Part shown: positions 60,401 through 64,000 of the stretch, one piece after another | Layout: each line of letters begins with the position of its first letter | Position numbering within the stretch: the first letter of the stretch is position 1 | From: Sclerurus mexicanus | Taxonomy: Eukaryota; Chordata; Aves; Passeriformes; Furnariidae | Direction: 5' to 3' | Length of the DNA: 64,000 nucleotides | Assembly: GCA_013396755.1 (NCBI GenBank) | Contig: VWZF01000297.1 | Span: 258,870-322,869, forward strand | Translations under genes and position numbers: made by a program | Notes under the pieces: model-generated | What the model was told of the DNA's origin: nothing | The model's database searches: none | Seen by the model: the letters and a program-made list of their open reading frames with translations, nothing else

Positions 60401-61606
60401 GTGAATTAAAAACAGTGTTGCTATCTAAAAATTGAATGATAGGTTATGAATATGGGCTTTAAAAGAGAGGTGTCATTTAAGGGCATGATACAGATTCATT
60501 CAGAGCAAGAGCTTAACCCTTTATTTTTTTGATTTGTGGATTCCTAAATATTTTTCCTGATGAAGCACAAATCCTTAAATTATTCCAATCTATTGGCAAT
60601 GACTTGTGCTCTCACAGCATCCTCTCCCTCCAAGCAGTCTTTGGGTACTTGCGAACTAGTGGTAAAATCCCATGTCCCAGCAGTTGGACAGGAACGACAC
60701 TCTCCTAAATCCCACACGCTGATCTGATTCACTGCATGACTCTAGTAAGCCTCCATCCACCTACTCTCAGGTAAAAACACAAAAAAATCCAGAGTTTTTA
60801 AGTCCTTGGGCTGAGGCACTTTGAGCTTACTACAGAGGAAGGCTGTGCAGCCAACATTCCCGCTTACGGAAGTGCCAAGTGCCCTGGAATTTTGTACAGG
60901 CATGGCACTGAGGCAGTTGAAATGACGGGAATGCCCGTACTAGTGCCCTTTGCCTCTGCAGCCTGCAACACCATTGCTCCAAAGGAAGGTGATACTATTC
61001 ATAAAAAATGGCAGAGGCTGGAGATCTCATTTACACGGGGGCTTTGAGGAGCCTTTGCCACATTTTTGCAACAGCATTTGAATGACTTGGAAGGCTTCAG
61101 AAAAATGGAAAATACTGTTAAAAAATGCAAAATGTTTGTACTCCTCAGCCAGCAGGAGAAAAAAAAGCACTGGAAGATGCTTAGCCAAGCCTGACAGCGT
61201 ATAGTGGATCTTGATCTTTGCTCACCCAGTAGTTAGATATTGTTCCCCCCCTTTAATGGAGTTTTCCTTCTCTCTTAAAGTGATCTCATTAAAGGCTGGG
61301 GACAAGACAGCAGAAGGTATGAGGCCTGTACTTACAGAGAGGAGGTTGATAAAAACACAGTTTCATATACCTTGTCTTTTGTGTTTCCCCTCTGAAGGCG
61401 GGTGCCCTTCAAACAGCATGAATCCCTTTTGACCACGTTTTTGAACCACACTGACAGAGACCTCATGGTGGAGCACAGCTCGCTCTATCCACACTGCTGC
61501 TGCTTTTGTTGCCTGCTGTAGTTCGCTGTGGGTAACCATGTCCTCTGGAGACTCTTGAGATAAGGTACAAGTGGATGAGGGAAAATAGTTTATTTAGACC
61601 CAACTC

Positions 61607-61665
61607 TTTTGTTTGTTTTTTGGTTTGGTTTGGTTTTGGGTTTTTTGGTTTTTTTGGTTTTTTTT
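61607..61665. repeat. G/T-rich low-complexity tract
   Basis: Runs of T separated by GG pairs (ggtttggtttggttttggg and continuing) form an imperfect simple repeat made entirely of G and T. The four closely spaced GG runs could form a two-tetrad G-quadruplex on the + strand. Confidence 0.85.
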
Positions 61666-64000
61666 CTGAGTAAGTAGGAGCTGCAGGAGCTTTTCTTCTC
61701 TGCTGGTAAGGGCACTGTAATATCCATAGGCAAACTGTCCCAATACGTACATTGGCACTGAAGAAGCTGCTGTGGTTTTCAAGGTGAAGGCTGAAGTGTG
61801 GCTCTTGCTGGAACACATCCAAAAGGCTGGTGAACATGGGAGATGTCACAGAAAGAAAAAAACAGGTGGGAAATCACATTATTTCCTCTTCTGGGTACTA
61901 TTCACTGCCTGGATGCCAGTATTCCCAGCCAGTGGAACCCTAGGCAGTGGCAGTTGTAAAGGGATAAAGAAGATTTGCTTCTCTATGTCGAGCTACACAT
62001 AGTCTGTTACTGGAAGCAGGAATATGCTTGAGCGGAAACTGTCATATCTAGCAGCAAGAGCAAAGGGCTTCCAGACCCTTGGACTCTTAACTGGAACCTG
62101 CTAAGGCTTTTCTGCATGTGTGCTTCCCTCTCTGTTTTCCCATTCCTATTATGGCCACAATAAAACTCCCTGTTGTAAAACAATCCCAGCTTCTTGAAAT
62201 AAAAGAGGTGGCAGAAGGTCTTTGCACTGTCCGCAGGTGCAGGCATTCACATAATGCCCTGCACTGTTTAGCTAAGGCCCACCCTTCTCATTTCAATGCA
62301 TCCCATGCTACCTCCTCCTGAAATTCAACTACTGTTCAGCAGCCCACAACCACACCACAATGGTCTGAAGGGAAAAATTATGTATTTCTGCGGATCTGCA
62401 AAATAACAATTTATGATTATTCCTGGGATGAACTGTGAGGGACACGCAGCCAAAGAACAGAAGCTTTCAGGTGTTAAAACCTGATCTGGATCTCACCCGC
62501 TCACAGGAGGTGAAGTTCCGTGTACGTTATCTCTGTTTCTCTCAGTCACCCTGCCAAGGTATCAAAAAGAGTTCGTAATTGCTTGTAGATACTGAAAACA
62601 GAGCTCTCCTGATTTTTCCTGAGCTAATCTTGCTGATACCTATTACAAAAAGAGAACACAAGCATTTCTAATTTGGAATTTTACTCTATCCTCCCTGCCT
62701 GGTTTGATGTAATAAAATTTCCTTTGATCCATATGGATTTGCTCTCTGTTTAAATCACTGCAAGTAACAGAACTGAGACACATTTTTCTCCTGAAAGAGA
62801 CAGTAATCCAGGTTTACAGCACCACAGTGGCATGCTACAGTTTCATATTATGAAGAAATGGCAACACATAGCTATCCCAAGGCAAAAGATGGATCAAACT
62901 GGTAGTGTGACAAATCAACTACACTAATTAGGTGGAACTTCAAGGGGCAATATGGTGCAGAAGTCATCTGGATGTCTGAGTGTCCTGTTGATAACCCTTC
63001 CTTGCCACACAGAAAGAAACGCAGGTTTTGCACAGCGAATCGCTCTTAAGGAGTGAAACACTGTTAAGACGTGAAAATGAAATAAATAGGTGATTTAATG
63101 TTCTGAAATTTCTACCTAGCTCCTAATGTCTATCCCCTTTTCACCACCCGCTGGCAAGAGCCAAGCCTTTCCCAGGAAGTCTTGAAAGAAAATCTCAGTG
63201 GTAAGTAATTAGACCTATCTGAAAACAATGCCTTGGGGTTAAGTCAGTGCAGCTTGATAGGGAGATGGCTGCCCAGGTGCCATGTATTTTGTAGGTAAAC
63301 CAAAAGCTCCATTCAGTCTCTCAGCCTGCCAGCACAGTGCCAGATCCCATAAAGACCATCAGAAGCACAAAATGGAACTTATGCGGAAAACTGAAAAAGC
63401 ACCTCTGAAATGCTGGCCTGCTGCCTAAAACTGCATCTCATCTCACTGCTGGTTTTTATTTTCAAGTTTAGTATGTTCTGTTGTAGAAGCATCTCAGGAA
63501 TGAGTGGTCAAGATTTTTGGAGTCACAGAGGTGGAGCATCCTGCATGTCTGCAGGCGCTGGATCCATCAGAAGCCCTAAAAGCAGGTCTAGGATGCAGTG
63601 ACAGGACCAAACTCCACCACCAGTATGGTGCCTCCACACACAGCTTTATGAAAAAACCATGATGGTTGTAGTGGCAAACCTTCTTTTTACATACATGGGT
63701 CAAACAGTTTGATGAGCAAGTGCTTGTGCAGCACGTCTGAGGCCTGAACTCAGTACTCTTCTCCTGTGGAGGGGAGTTTCAAGCCATGCTTTGCAGGGAA
63801 GTGCTGTAACCATGTTCCTTCTCTGCAAGAAAGGGCACAGCTGATTTTTGGGACCCTCGGAAGGCAAAGCCTCCTGAAACACTTTCTCATTTCCAAGTTC
63901 ATAGAGAGTTACTACGCTGTAAAAAAAATCAGCCGATTTTCTTTGCCAGAGAACCTAGACAGAAGCAGAAGTGGACAAACCTCTGCAGGAAGGGGGAAAA

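Larger units (their letters stand above)
50537..64000. other. intergenic, no gene recognised
   Basis: No coding exon, RNA gene or transposon was recognised in these 13.5 kb. They hold simple repeats: C9 at 52296-52304, T9-C-T19 at 54442-54470, a short ta repeat at about 54297-54307, and a G/T-rich tract at 61607-61665. Open frames up to 138 codons (for example 54853-55269) have no recognisable similarity. Confidence 0.55.

Overview
The window is nuclear DNA from a vertebrate, almost certainly a bird. It has intron-split coding exons with GT..AG borders and long non-coding stretches. It also carries several 5'-truncated CR1 LINEs that end in the bird-type CR1 3' end, two of them with the repeated octamer attctatg. 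There is no operon structure, no CRISPR and no recognisable tRNA or rRNA gene.

The only gene recognised with confidence is MAB21L3 (mab-21-like 3) on the + strand. Its last four coding exons lie at 1617-1908, 4671-4852, 5647-5841 and 8607-8840. They join in phase into 300 residues plus a stop codon. The usual protein is about 360 residues, so roughly the first 60 residues lie upstream of the window, and bases 1-1616 are intron. A probable 3' UTR runs to about 9.8 kb. The protein has the Mab-21 (cGAS-like nucleotidyltransferase) fold, but the acidic catalytic positions look substituted.

Downstream, about 54 kb hold no gene I can assign. From left to right I see: a CR1 3' fragment (about 9.99-10.13 kb); AT-rich possible regulatory sequence and an 18-bp perfect palindrome (15-17 kb); a CpG island with no assigned gene (19.56-19.87 kb); a CR1 tail (21.77-22.06 kb); a decayed CR1 endonuclease-domain fragment on the - strand (about 23.7-24.7 kb); a truncated relic resembling the 5' end of an ITPRIPL1-like gene (about 26.44-26.8 kb), abutted by a second, internally deleted CR1 piece; a long but unconvincing ORF (27.8-28.7 kb); a 30-bp tandem duplication (35.7 kb); a CR1 tail (36.9 kb); a 19-bp tandem repeat (46.07 kb); and the longest CR1 copy (49.84-50.54 kb). 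The remainder is single-copy-looking intergenic DNA with simple repeats. In human, MAB21L3 lies between SLC22A15 and ATP1A1. If that order is kept here, this stretch is the MAB21L3-ATP1A1 interval.

I found no strong candidate for a wholly new system. The observations most worth following are the gene-less CpG island, the ITPRIPL1-like relic (a second member of the MAB21 superfamily close to MAB21L3), and the apparent loss of catalytic residues in MAB21L3.
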